From positions 1 to 45,260 of the forward strand of contig JAMONV010000027.1 in assembly GCA_027066365.1 (NCBI GenBank): 45,260 nucleotides of DNA, read 5' to 3'. Both the position numbers and the translations under genes were made by a program. The notes beneath the pieces are model-generated. The model had not been told where the DNA came from, searched no databases, and saw only the letters and a program-made list of their open reading frames with translations. The stretch is from Flavobacteriales bacterium (GTDB lineage Bacteria; Bacteroidota; Bacteroidia; Flavobacteriales; Flavobacteriaceae). Shown here in pieces: positions 1-8,290 of the stretch. The first letter of the stretch is position 1. Each line of letters opens with the position of its first letter.

Positions 1-2
1 TG

Positions 3-902
3 GAAAGTGATACCTCTTATCAAGCCAAGCATGATTATCAAGGTCAATGGTACACCTATCTCTCCGATGAATTTCCGGATACAAAAGTTGGCCAACGTTT
101 ACCCGATCCGCAAAATTGTGATTTGTATTACGATCATCATGAAACGAGCATTTATGATCAGGTAGTCCTCTCTACCAAATGGGGTCAAGATTTACCTTAT
201 AATTTGTTGGTTCCTGATAGTTGTAATAATCATCCAGCCTTTACGGGTTGTGTAGCAACAGCTATGGCACAAATCATGAAACATTGGGAATTCCCTATTC
301 ATTATATAGTTGCGGATCCATTAGTTACGCGTACCTATCGTTGGGATTTAATGAGAGATAGTTATGATGATAATGATACAAGTATTAGTGCTTATGAAGT
401 AGCTAATTTAATGCGAAATATCGGGAACGCAGTTAATATGGATTATAATTCCGATTGTCCTCTTGCCGGTGCATCAATTAATGATGCTAAAAGAGGATTT
501 AGAAATATGGGATATAATGATGTAAGAATAGAAGACTTTTCACTATCAAAAATTGAGAATGAAATAAATAATTTACGTCCGGTTTATGTTCGAGGCAGAA
601 GAAATGTTTCAGGATCTAACAATGATACCGATAATGGAACAGTAGGCCATGCATGGGTATGTGACGGTTTTAGGGTGGATTATGATGTATATAAGCGGGT
701 ATGTCCTTACTGGGGAGGCGACAATGTTTCATATGTTTCTCGAAACGAACAACGTTATTATCATTTTAATTGGGGTTGGGAAGGACATCATAACGGTTGG
801 TTTGTTAATGGGATTTACAATCAATTTCCTGATAGCAATGGGGACAATTTTGTTAATCCTTATAAGTTGTACAAAAAATTAATAGTAAACATTAAGCCTT
901 AA
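3..902 (+). CDS. C10 family (streptopain-like) cysteine protease, 5' end missing
   Basis: The reading frame is open to the left edge of the window, so the signal peptide and most of any propeptide lie outside. The catalytic Cys is in GCVATAMAQIM (Cys codon 249-251), the family's nucleophile signature, and the partner His is in VGHAWVCDG (His codon 648-650). The later FNWGWEGHHNGWF matches the family's tryptophan/glycine-rich stretch after the catalytic His. The LSTKWGQDLPYN segment resembles the start of the mature enzyme in this family. Members are secreted endopeptidases made as zymogens. No type IX sorting domain follows; the protein ends soon after the catalytic domain. Two small lipoprotein genes follow on the same strand, the first 18 bases downstream, suggesting co-transcription. 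The DNA is more A+T-rich than genes to the right. The family call is firm; substrate and role are unknown. Confidence 0.9.
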   Translation, partial: ESDTSYQAKHDYQGQWYTYLSDEFPDTKVGQRLPDPQNCDLYYDHHETSIYDQVVLSTKWGQDLPYNLLVPDSCNNHPAFTGCVATAMAQIMKHWEFPIHYIVADPLVTRTYRWDLMRDSYDDNDTSISAYEVANLMRNIGNAVNMDYNSDCPLAGASINDAKRGFRNMGYNDVRIEDFSLSKIENEINNLRPVYVRGRRNVSGSNNDTDNGTVGHAWVCDGFRVDYDVYKRVCPYWGGDNVSYVSRNEQRYYHFNWGWEGHHNGWFVNGIYNQFPDSNGDNFVNPYKLYKKLIVNIKP

Positions 903-920
903 ATTTTAAATCTTAAAAAA

Positions 921-1385
921 ATGAAGAAGTATATTTTTATTATTATCATTTTATTACTTCAGGCTTGCCAATCAAAGAAGCCTAATGAGAGAGATCCGGG
1001 GTGTTTGTCAAAAAAAATAATGTTTGTGGACATAAATGGCAACGATATTTTCGGGTCCTCTTCCATTGTATCAATATCTCCGGATGATTTACATATTTCT
1101 TGGCAAGGTTCCGGAACAACGGAAAAAATGACTTATGAAAATATTGGAGGTAAATATGTTTTTACCTTAAATAGTCCCTATATGATAGGAAAGAAAACTT
1201 GTTTAGTTTTTTTCGGGGGAATTAACACTGACACCCTTCAAACGGAAATGGACATTGATTACGGTTCATATTTTAAAAACATTATATATAACCGGGATAC
1301 CTTGGTCAGTTATAATTCTTGTGATGAATGTTGTGATGATAAGGATAAAATTTTAACTGCAACTGTCCTTTTTAATAATAAGTAA
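921..1385 (+). CDS. Small lipoprotein of unknown function, paralogue A
   Basis: The 154-residue product starts with a lipoprotein signal peptide: a Lys-Lys start, a run of Ile/Leu, and a lipobox LLQAC with the lipidated Cys near residue 16. It is therefore predicted to be membrane-anchored and exported. I do not recognise the family. It shares two blocks with the next gene: VDINGNDIF near the N-terminus, and IIYNRDTLVSYNSCDECC near the C-terminus where the other has IIYNGDTLKHYDSCDEAC. The C-terminal block is Cys-rich and acidic, so a disulfide or metal site is possible but unproven. It begins 18 bases after the C10 protease stop and is probably in the same transcript. C10 proteases in other bacteria can be encoded next to their own inhibitors; whether this is one is only a guess from position. 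Confidence 0.8.
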   Translation: MKKYIFIIIILLLQACQSKKPNERDPGCLSKKIMFVDINGNDIFGSSSIVSISPDDLHISWQGSGTTEKMTYENIGGKYVFTLNSPYMIGKKTCLVFFGGINTDTLQTEMDIDYGSYFKNIIYNRDTLVSYNSCDECCDDKDKILTATVLFNNK

Positions 1386-1464
1386 TCGATGTTCTCTTAT
1401 GGGATAACATTTATCTGCTGATATTGATAAAAATCCTTAATAAATAATCGTCAATTGAGTTATT

Positions 1465-1956
1465 ATGAAAAAGAAAACCAAATACTTGATTTTTTTTCTA
1501 CTTATTATTGGTGTTTTAATGTTTTCATGCCGCAGACAACAAATTGAAATGGATAAATTCTGCGATTATAAATTCTTGCAGTTCGTTGATATCAACGGTA
1601 ACGATGTATTTACACCGGCATCCTATAACTTAAAATTGGAAGATTTCTATGTTACGGAAGGATCGGATACAACAAAATATTATATAGCACAAAGCTTTAG
1701 AAGCACCGAAAACGGCTACATCCTTCCATACGGGAGCATAGCTCTTGATACTATTTATTTTCATTTCGGTTCTTTTAATGTTGACACGTTGGTTTGGGCC
1801 TGCAAGTTCGTCGGTAATTCCTGTTGTACTTTTTATGTGTCGGACATCATTTACAACGGCGATACCCTCAAACATTACGATTCCTGCGACGAGGCTTGTG
1901 CGGGAGAGGATGAAGTTCTTCAGATCGTCATCGAAGGGGACGCAAAGCCGTATTGA
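1465..1956 (+). CDS. Small lipoprotein of unknown function, paralogue B
   Basis: The 163-residue product has a basic start, a hydrophobic stretch and a lipobox ending in MFSC, with the lipidated Cys near residue 22. It is a diverged tandem paralogue of the preceding gene: both have FVDINGND followed by a variable middle with repeated aromatic and charged residues, then IIYN-DTL-(3 residues)-SCDE-C. The middle also has a Cys pair (NSCCTF). No known domain is recognised. The gene starts 79 bases after the first lipoprotein with no obvious terminator between them. Base use is less A+T-rich than in its neighbour, which may mean the duplication is old. Its position third after a secreted protease suggests a shared extracytoplasmic job. 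Confidence 0.8.
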   Translation: MKKKTKYLIFFLLIIGVLMFSCRRQQIEMDKFCDYKFLQFVDINGNDVFTPASYNLKLEDFYVTEGSDTTKYYIAQSFRSTENGYILPYGSIALDTIYFHFGSFNVDTLVWACKFVGNSCCTFYVSDIIYNGDTLKHYDSCDEACAGEDEVLQIVIEGDAKPY

Positions 1957-2220
1957 GTAATTGAACTTAATCGTTCGGCCGTTTTTCCGTGAAACGTTTT
2001 CCGGGAGTCAAACGGGGTGTATATTATTTTGATGATTGAAAGAGTTTTCCGGGTAATATCCCAACAAATTTATAAGTTTGGCTTGACACATTTTTTGGGG
2101 ATAGTGTCGTGTGGTAAAGAACATGGGAAACGGTCAATTTATTTCAGGGACGTACAATTTTCCGGAGTAATTTTGTGTAATTTATGTAATTTTTCACAGG
2201 ATATGCGTGGTAAAATAAAC

Positions 2221-2258
2221 CACGAATTACACGAATTACACGAATTATCACGAATAAA
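2221..2258. repeat. CACGAATTA short tandem repeat, first run
   Basis: Units begin at 2221, 2230, 2239 and 2249, so spacing is 9, 9 and 10 bases. The first three are CACGAATTA and the last begins CACGAATA. The run ends in an A-rich tail followed by GG, which is repeated at the end of the second run. Very similar CACGAATTA strings are common between genes in environmental bacteria and are often mis-annotated as proteins. Confidence 0.8.
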
Positions 2259-2320
2259 AAAGGGAAAAATTAGAAATATTCCCACCGGACAAGCGTGCAA
2301 TTCGTGGCAAAAAAACAAAC

Positions 2321-2355
2321 CACTAATTACACGAATAAACACGAATAAAAAAGGA
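2321..2355. repeat. CACGAATAAA short tandem repeat, second run
   Basis: Units CACTAATTA (2321), CACGAATAAA (2330) and CACGAATAAA (2340) are followed by AAAGG, matching the end of the first run. An inverted copy, AATTCGTG, lies between the runs at 2299-2306. The two runs look like diverged copies of one element. Confidence 0.7.
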
Positions 2356-2488
2356 AACGGAAAACGAGACAAAGCGGCGAAGTCAATATTCGATTTAACG
2401 ATTCCACGATTCCACGGTTTAACAATTCCATCCCGCACCGGATTTTCCGGTTTTGTTCTTCGCATTTCAAAGAAAATCACGGGCGGGA

Positions 2489-2503
2489 CGGGGCTTCACC
2501 CCG
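2489..2503. repeat. Short GC-rich hairpin in the repeat region
   Basis: CGGGG (2489-2493) pairs with CCCCG (2499-2503) around the loop CTTCA. It sits within a G-rich stretch unlike the surrounding sequence. There is no T-run after it, so it is not a convincing terminator. It may be part of a dispersed repeat. Confidence 0.5.
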
Positions 2504-2656
2504 CGATTCGATACTGTAAGCATCAAGGGAAAAGAAAAAAGGTTAAAGTGCGGTGAAGTCATTAATCGGTTCAACGGTTTAACGATATATCAACAATTGT
2601 TTCATTTTGTTCGCAACGAAGTTTTTTCTGCTATAGGAATGATTACAAGCGGCTTA

Positions 2657-4243
2657 TTATTCCGCCATTTCCTTCAGCCGAACGGAAGGATATTCACTCT
2701 TGACCATTTCAACCGAAAAAGGCGAATCGGCAAGGAAAACAGGCAGGCCGTCTTTGTCTTTGGCCATGTAGCGTTGCTTAACACGCAGAAACTCTTTATA
2801 ATCGGGTGCTTCGGGATTGTCGGTTTCAACCCAGAAGGCTTTATAAACGGATAACGGTTCGTAGGAGCATTTGGCACCGTATTCGTGTTCCAGGCGGTAT
2901 TGAATGACGTCGTATTGCAGTGCTCCTGCCGTACCGATAACTTTTCGTCCGTTCACGTCGAGTGTAAAGAGTTGTGCCACGCCTTCGTCGGTTAATTGTT
3001 CAATGCCTTTGGCTAATTGCTTGGCTTTCATGGGGTCTTCGTTATTGATATAGCGGAAATGCTCGGGTGAGAAGCGCGGAATGCCTTTAAATACCAATTT
3101 TTCTCCTTCGGTGAGCGTATCGCCGATTTTAAAATTTCCCGTGTCGTGCAGACCGACAATATCACCCGGATAGGCACGGTCCACCACTTGTTTTTTTTGA
3201 GCAAAAAACATATTGGGTGCCGAAAATTTCAATCGCTTGTTTAATCGCACATGGTAATAGGCTTTGTTGCGCTCAAAAATCCCCGAAACAATTTTGACAA
3301 AAGCCAGCCGGTCTCGATGTCTGGGATCCATATTGGCATGGATTTTAAATACGAAGCCCGTAAATTGAGGTTCGTCGGGTTGTACAAGGCGTTTGTCTGC
3401 TTGTTTGGCTTGCGGTGGTGGAGCAATTTCCACAAAACAATTCAATAAATCGCGTACGCCGAAATTATTCAATGCCGAACCGAAAAAAACAGGTTGTAAT
3501 TCGCCTTTCAAATATCTTTCCCGGTCGAATGCGGGATAAACTTCCCGAACAATTTCCAGATTATCGCGCAGTTCTTCCAAGGCTTCTTCCCCGATAATTT
3601 CTTTCAATACCGGGTCTTCCAGATTTTTGAATTCACGAATCGTTCCTACTTTTTGTTTGCTTCCGTTCTCAAATATAGCGATTGTTTCTTCCCACAGGTT
3701 ATATACGCCTTGGAAATTTTGCCCCATGCCTATGGGAAAACCGAGGGGAACGACTTTTAAACCGAGTTTTTGTTCCAATTCGTCCAGCAAATCAAAAGGG
3801 TCTTTACCTTCACGGTCCAGTTTGTTGATGAAAACCATCATGGGAATATCACGCAAGCGACATACGTGGACGAGTTTTTCGGTTTGTTCTTCCACCCCTT
3901 TGGCAACGTCCACCACAACAATGGTGCTGTCTACGGCAGTGAGTGTGCGATAAGTATCTTCGGCGAAATCTTTATGTCCGGGCGTATCCAAAATATTGAT
4001 TTTTCGCCCTCTGTATTCAAATGACAGCACCGAAGTGGCCACCGAAATACCGCGTTGACGTTCGATTTCCATAAAGTCGGAAGTGGCGGTTTTGCGGATT
4101 TTGTTGGATTTTACCGCTCCGGCTTCTTGAATGGCGCCGCCAAAGAGTAATAATTTTTCCGTGAGGGTGGTTTTGCCTGCATCGGGATGCGAAATGATCC
4201 CGAAGGTTCTGCGTCGGACAATTTCTTCGTACAATTTTGCCAT
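2657..4243 (-). CDS. prfC: Peptide chain release factor 3
   Basis: RF3 is a translation GTPase that recycles RF1 and RF2 from the ribosome after termination. The 528-residue product is the usual family length. Visible GTPase motifs are the P-loop SHPDAGKTT (residues 18-26), DTPGH (86-90) and NKLD (140-143), followed by RF3-type domains II and III. The frame extends upstream to 4327, but I chose the ATG at 4243 because MAKLYEEIVRRRTFGIISHP is where the family begins. In addition, a TAnnTTTG promoter box (4267-4274) lies inside that upstream extension. The gene is monocistronic, with repeat-rich DNA downstream. Confidence 0.97.
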   Translation of the reverse strand: MAKLYEEIVRRRTFGIISHPDAGKTTLTEKLLLFGGAIQEAGAVKSNKIRKTATSDFMEIERQRGISVATSVLSFEYRGRKINILDTPGHKDFAEDTYRTLTAVDSTIVVVDVAKGVEEQTEKLVHVCRLRDIPMMVFINKLDREGKDPFDLLDELEQKLGLKVVPLGFPIGMGQNFQGVYNLWEETIAIFENGSKQKVGTIREFKNLEDPVLKEIIGEEALEELRDNLEIVREVYPAFDRERYLKGELQPVFFGSALNNFGVRDLLNCFVEIAPPPQAKQADKRLVQPDEPQFTGFVFKIHANMDPRHRDRLAFVKIVSGIFERNKAYYHVRLNKRLKFSAPNMFFAQKKQVVDRAYPGDIVGLHDTGNFKIGDTLTEGEKLVFKGIPRFSPEHFRYINNEDPMKAKQLAKGIEQLTDEGVAQLFTLDVNGRKVIGTAGALQYDVIQYRLEHEYGAKCSYEPLSVYKAFWVETDNPEAPDYKEFLRVKQRYMAKDKDGLPVFLADSPFSVEMVKSEYPSVRLKEMAE

Positions 4244-4266
4244 GGTTGTTGCCGGCTTTTGAACGC

Positions 4267-4274
4267 CAAAGATA
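4267..4274 (-). promoter_or_regulatory. Promoter -7 box for prfC
   Basis: Read on the minus strand the sequence is TATCTTTG, a full match to the Bacteroidota TAnnTTTG box, ending 23 bases before the chosen ATG. No well-spaced -33 TTTG is seen. Confidence 0.5.
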
Positions 4275-4687
4275 CATAAAGCGCGGCAAATGGAATATCT
4301 AAAATGAGTTTGAAAATTCTTGCGCATAAAAAAAGAATTCGTTATTATTATTTTTTATCACAGAAATATTAATGCAAATCTTTTTAGACGGTGAGATTCG
4401 CTCCGAAAGTGTGGAAGCGGAGCTTATTAGTTATTTTATGAGAGGTGATAGTGCTTTGGCGTTTAGTTGACTGCCGTATTGCTGCCGGGCAATCCGTATA
4501 TGTGCCGGTTGTAGCGTTGCTTATTATATTGATTCTATTGGAATGAAAGGAAAAGGATTAGAACTTTACAATAAAATAGTCCGGTTCCAAGCCGGCGCAT
4601 TTATCGCCGGATGCGGTTTGATGCGACGGTAAGATGCATGTGAGAATGTTTATCAAAGACGGATGGTAATTTTTTCACTAAAACATA

Positions 4688-4714
4688 TTATGCGGCCGGG
4701 ATTAGGCCGCATAA
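4688..4714 (-). terminator. Hairpin terminator after tRNA-Val
   Basis: A perfect 10-base stem TTATGCGGCC/GGCCGCATAA (4688-4697 with 4705-4714) has a 7-base loop. It lies 26 bases past the tRNA 3' end. On the minus strand it is followed by TATGTTTTAG, a weak T-tract. Confidence 0.6.
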
Positions 4715-4740
4715 GGAATGGATTAACCCGGGTGTTTTTG

Positions 4741-4815
4741 TGGGCCCTGGCGGACTCGAACCGCCGGCCTCTGCCCTGTCAAGGCAGCGCTCTGAACCGA
4801 CTGAGCTAAGAGCCC
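4741..4815 (-). tRNA. tRNA-Val (anticodon GAC)
   Basis: On the minus strand the sequence folds as a cloverleaf. The acceptor GGGCTCT pairs with AGGGCCC (one G-T pair). The D arm is GCTC/GAGC, and the anticodon stem CTGCC/GGCAG holds loop TTGACAG, giving anticodon GAC for valine. The T arm is GGCGG-TTCGAGT-CCGCC. The discriminator base is A and CCA is not encoded. The gene is 75 bases long. Confidence 0.95.
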
Positions 4816-4826
4816 TAAGCAAGGGA

Positions 4827-4853
4827 CAAATATAAGAATTTCTATTCTTTCAA
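4827..4853 (-). promoter_or_regulatory. Promoter of tRNA-Val
   Basis: On the minus strand, TTG (4851-4853), 16 bases, then TATATTTG (4827-4834), matching TAnnTTTG and ending 11 bases before the tRNA. The TTG lies within the last codons of secA, so the tRNA promoter overlaps the secA 3' end. Confidence 0.6.
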
Positions 4854-7800
4854 CACCCAATCTCCGTCATTAATCAAAGGCAATGCTTTTTTGTATTTGA
4901 TTTGTTTTTCTTCGCCTGTGTTTACGTTCATAATGGTAACGATTTCATTTCTACCTATTTTTCTTCCTTCACGTTTGATAGGCGCCGTTTTGGCCGGTGG
5001 CGCTTGCGTTTGACCGTATTGCGGTCCGCGCTCGGCCAATTCCTCCATGCTGGGAATATTTTCTACAGGCGTTTGCGGTCTTCGCCGTGTGATGCTATCG
5101 GTGCGTGTCTCCGTGTAGCGCGGTTTACGGCGTCTTTGCTCGCGACTTTCCCTGATTTGATTGGGATCGGGTGCCGGAAGGTCGGCTTTGAATAAGAACG
5201 AAATTACTTCCTTGTTTACCTTATCCAGCATTTCACGAAACAACTCAAATGCTTCGAATTTATAAATTAATAGCGGATCTTTTTGCTCGTAAGAAGCCGT
5301 TTGAACCGATGTTTTCAATTCGTCCATCCGGCGCAAATGGTCTTTCCAAGCCTCGTCGATGATGGCCAGAGTGATATTGCGTTCGAAATCTTCAATTAAT
5401 TTCTCACCTTTCGTGTTGTATGCTTCTTCCAAATCGGTGGAAATCTGAATGGTGCGTAAGCCGTCCGTAAAAGGAACGGCAATTCGTTTATATTGATGTC
5501 TTTGTGTTTCGTAAACATGTTTGATTAACGGATAAATACTTTCGGCGCTTCTGCGGATTTTATTTTGATAAAACGCATATGCCTTTTCAAAGACTTTATT
5601 GATCAATTCGTTCTCGTCCATGGTTTTAAATTCCTCTTCGGTCACAGGCGTACGTAATGAAAAATGACGAATCAAATCGTTTTCAAATATTTCGAAATTG
5701 TTTTCGGCTTTGGCTTTTTGAACCAAATGTTCGGCCAATTCAAAAATCATATTGACAATGTCAACGCGTAAACGTTTACCTTCCAAAGCATGTCGGCGAC
5801 GTTTATAAACCAATTCCCGTTGAGCATTCATCACATCATCGTATTCCAATAAACGTTTACGAATGCCGAAGTTATTTTCCTCTACTTTTTTTTGCGCCTT
5901 CTCGATAGACTTGGTAATTTGGCTGTGTTGAATGGCTTCGCCTTCTTTTAATCCCAGTCGGTCTACGATTTTGGCCATTCGTTCCGAACCGAAAAGACGC
6001 ATCAAATCATCTTCAAACGAAACGAAAAACTGCGACGAACCGGGGTCACCTTGTCGTCCCGAACGTCCGCGCAATTGGCGGTCTACACGGCGCGAATCAT
6101 GGCGCTCGGTTCCGATAATTGCCAAACCACCGGCTTTTTTTACATCGGGATGCAATTTAATATCCGTTCCGCGACCGGCCATGTTCGTGGCAATGGTCAC
6201 CACACCGGGATTACCCGCTTCGGCTATGATTTCCGCTTCGCGTTGGTGATGCTTGGCGTTCAAAACATTGTGTGGAATTTTTCGCAATCGTAACATTTTA
6301 CTGAGCAATTCCGACGTTTCCACCGAAGTGGTTCCCACTAAAATTGCCCGTCCTTGATTGCGCAATTTTTCTATTTCGTTGATAACGGCATTGTATTTTT
6401 CGCGCTTGGTTTTGAATACCAAGTCGTTTTTATCTTCGCGAATTACGGGCTTATTCGTAGGAATTTCCACTACATCCAATTTGTAAATTTCCCAAAATTC
6501 GCCCGCTTCGGTGACAGCCGTTCCGGTCATGCCGGCCAATTTGCGATACATCCGGAAAAAATTCTGCAACGTAATGGTGGCATAAGTTTGTGTGGCCGCT
6601 TCGATTTTTACATTTTCCTTTGCTTCGATAGCTTGATGCAATCCGTCCGAGTAGCGGCGGCCTTCCATAATACGTCCCGTTTGTTCGTCCACAATTTTGA
6701 CTTGACCGTCCAAAACCACATATTCCACTTCTTTTTCAAACAAAGTGTAGGCTTTCAATAATTGGTTCAAGGTATGCAACCGCTCGCTCTTGACGGCGTA
6801 TTCCCGGAATAATTCGTCTTTTTGTTTCTGTTTTTCCTCTTCGCTTAAATCGCTTTTTTCAATACGTCCGATTTCTTCACTGACATTAGGCAAAACAAAG
6901 AAATCTTCCGAAGTTAATTTCGATAAAAAGTCCACACCTTTATCGGTTAATTCAATGGAATTGTTTTTTTCGTCAATAACAAAGAAAAGTTCCTTATCGA
7001 TTTCGGGCATTTCGCGTTGGCGGTCTTGCAAATAATAAGCTTCGGTTTTTTGAAGCAACTGTTTCATGCCCGGTTCACTGAGAAATTTAATCAATGCCCG
7101 GTTTTTGGGCAATCCGCGATGTACGCGAAATAAATGTTTTCCGCCTTCTTTTTCGTTTCCTTCTTTGATTAATTTTTTGGCCAATGCCAATTCCTTGGTT
7201 AAATGTTTATGTTGGGCATCTACGATTTTTTCCACATAAGGTTTCAATTCGTTAAATTCATGACGGTCGCCTTGTTCCACCGGCCCCGATATGATAAGGG
7301 GCGTTCGGGCATCGTCAATAAGAACGCTATCCACCTCGTCAACAATGGCATAATTCAATTCTCGTTGCACCACATCGGACATGTCGTGTGCCATATTGTC
7401 GCGCAAATAATCAAACCCGAATTCATTATTGGTGCCGTATGTTATATCCGCTTCATAAGCCTTTCGTCGTCCTTCGCTATGGGGTTTATGTATATCGATT
7501 ACGTCTACCCGTAATCCGTGAAATTCAAATAGAGGACCCATCCACGCGGCGTCACGCCTTGCCAAATAATCATTTACCGTAACCAAATGCGCGCCACGCC
7601 CGGGCAATGCATTCAAATACAGCGGAAGCGTTGCCACCAATGTTTTTCCTTCACCGGTCATCATTTCGGCGATTTTTCCTTGGTGCAACACAATACCCCC
7701 CATCAATTGTACGTCATAATGCACCATATCCCATTTGACTTCCTTGCCGGCAGCATCCCATTCATTATACCAAATGGCCTTGTCGCCGTCAATCTCCACA

Positions 7801-8237
7801 TAAGATTTGATAGCCGCCAACTCGCGATCGAAAGCCGTGGCCGTCACTTCCAATGTGTCGTTTTCCTTAAACCTGCGAGCCGTTTCGCGCATCACGGCAA
7901 ATGCTTCGGGTAAAATCTCATTTAAAATTTCTTCCTCAATACGGTATTTTTCTTCTTCCAGTTCGTCAATTTCCTTATAAATGTCTTCACGTTTGTCGAT
8001 ATCTTCTTCTTTCAATGCACGTTCTTGCAATTGCTTTTGTTGTGCTAAAATGCTTGAAGTCGCTTTTTGAATTTGACGTTTGAATTCCAGCGTCTTGGCT
8101 CTTAATTCATCGTTGGAAAGACTTCTTAAGCCGGGATAAATTTCATTGATTTTATCCACTATGGGCCGGAGCGCTTGGATATCTTTTTTGCGCTTGTCAC
8201 CAACGAATACCTTTAAAACTTTATCTAAAATTCCCAT
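4842..8237 (-). CDS. secA: Protein translocase ATPase SecA
   Basis: SecA is the motor that pushes unfolded proteins through SecYEG. The 1131-residue product carries Walker A MTGEGKT (about 193-199), the DEAD-like DEVDSVLIDDAR (about 300-311), NMAGRGTDIK, and the RQLRGRSGRQGDPG helicase motif. A charged coiled insertion at about residues 55-105 and the overall length above 1100 are typical of Bacteroidota SecA. The C-terminus lacks the Cys-rich zinc tail of E. coli SecA and instead ends in a short basic domain (VTIMNVNTGEEKQIKYKK), as seen in related lineages. The gene stands alone between a terminator and tRNA-Val. Together with PorU and PorV it supports export of type IX cargo to the periplasm. 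Confidence 0.98.
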   Translation of the reverse strand: MGILDKVLKVFVGDKRKKDIQALRPIVDKINEIYPGLRSLSNDELRAKTLEFKRQIQKATSSILAQQKQLQERALKEEDIDKREDIYKEIDELEEEKYRIEEEILNEILPEAFAVMRETARRFKENDTLEVTATAFDRELAAIKSYVEIDGDKAIWYNEWDAAGKEVKWDMVHYDVQLMGGIVLHQGKIAEMMTGEGKTLVATLPLYLNALPGRGAHLVTVNDYLARRDAAWMGPLFEFHGLRVDVIDIHKPHSEGRRKAYEADITYGTNNEFGFDYLRDNMAHDMSDVVQRELNYAIVDEVDSVLIDDARTPLIISGPVEQGDRHEFNELKPYVEKIVDAQHKHLTKELALAKKLIKEGNEKEGGKHLFRVHRGLPKNRALIKFLSEPGMKQLLQKTEAYYLQDRQREMPEIDKELFFVIDEKNNSIELTDKGVDFLSKLTSEDFFVLPNVSEEIGRIEKSDLSEEEKQKQKDELFREYAVKSERLHTLNQLLKAYTLFEKEVEYVVLDGQVKIVDEQTGRIMEGRRYSDGLHQAIEAKENVKIEAATQTYATITLQNFFRMYRKLAGMTGTAVTEAGEFWEIYKLDVVEIPTNKPVIREDKNDLVFKTKREKYNAVINEIEKLRNQGRAILVGTTSVETSELLSKMLRLRKIPHNVLNAKHHQREAEIIAEAGNPGVVTIATNMAGRGTDIKLHPDVKKAGGLAIIGTERHDSRRVDRQLRGRSGRQGDPGSSQFFVSFEDDLMRLFGSERMAKIVDRLGLKEGEAIQHSQITKSIEKAQKKVEENNFGIRKRLLEYDDVMNAQRELVYKRRRHALEGKRLRVDIVNMIFELAEHLVQKAKAENNFEIFENDLIRHFSLRTPVTEEEFKTMDENELINKVFEKAYAFYQNKIRRSAESIYPLIKHVYETQRHQYKRIAVPFTDGLRTIQISTDLEEAYNTKGEKLIEDFERNITLAIIDEAWKDHLRRMDELKTSVQTASYEQKDPLLIYKFEAFELFREMLDKVNKEVISFLFKADLPAPDPNQIRESREQRRRKPRYTETRTDSITRRRPQTPVENIPSMEELAERGPQYGQTQAPPAKTAPIKREGRKIGRNEIVTIMNVNTGEEKQIKYKKALPLINDGDWVLKE

Positions 8238-8290
8238 AATCCCAAGTAATGTTTATATATTGATAATAATTAGGTTTCAAATTTAAACAA

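Larger units (their letters stand above)
1957..2656. other. Gene-free, repeat-rich intergenic stretch
   Basis: About 700 bases lie between the second lipoprotein gene and prfC. Open frames here, such as 2017-2556 on the plus strand, read through tandem repeats and give Asn-His-Glu-Leu type strings, so I treat them as non-coding. The stretch holds CACGAATTA tandem units, a second run of CACGAATAAA units, a GC-rich hairpin, and two passages mixing ACGATT, CCACGATT and GGTTTAACG words (about 2390-2430 and 2565-2590). No transposase, tRNA or integration site is seen. Confidence 0.7.
4244..4740. other. Gene-poor gap between prfC and tRNA-Val
   Basis: About 500 bases without a supported gene. It holds the prfC promoter box and the tRNA-Val terminator hairpin. 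Two very short plus-strand frames exist: 4372-4470 (32 residues, starting MQIFLDGEI) and 4543-4632 (29 residues, containing GKGLELYNKIVRFQAG). Both look peptide-like but match nothing I recognise, and neither has a promoter box or a clear start signal. They may be fragments of a decayed gene or chance frames. Confidence 0.5.

Noticed and set aside
2221-2355. CRISPR-like repeat array
   Set aside because: Units are 9-10 bases with no spacers and there are no cas genes in the window.
2139-2480. Open frame on the minus strand in the same gap
   Set aside because: Translation of the same repeats in the other direction, with repeated Asn-Ser-Cys strings and no plausible start context.
2017-2556. 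Open frame of 179 residues on the plus strand
   Set aside because: It reads through CACGAATTA tandem repeats, giving repeated His-Glu-Leu strings, and has no domain or signal. Such frames are common false genes.
4244-4327. N-terminal extension of prfC
   Set aside because: The added 28 residues are absent from the family and contain a promoter box; the ATG at 4243 fits the family start.
4741-4815. Integration of a mobile element at tRNA-Val
   Set aside because: No integrase and no repeated tRNA 3' end were found nearby.
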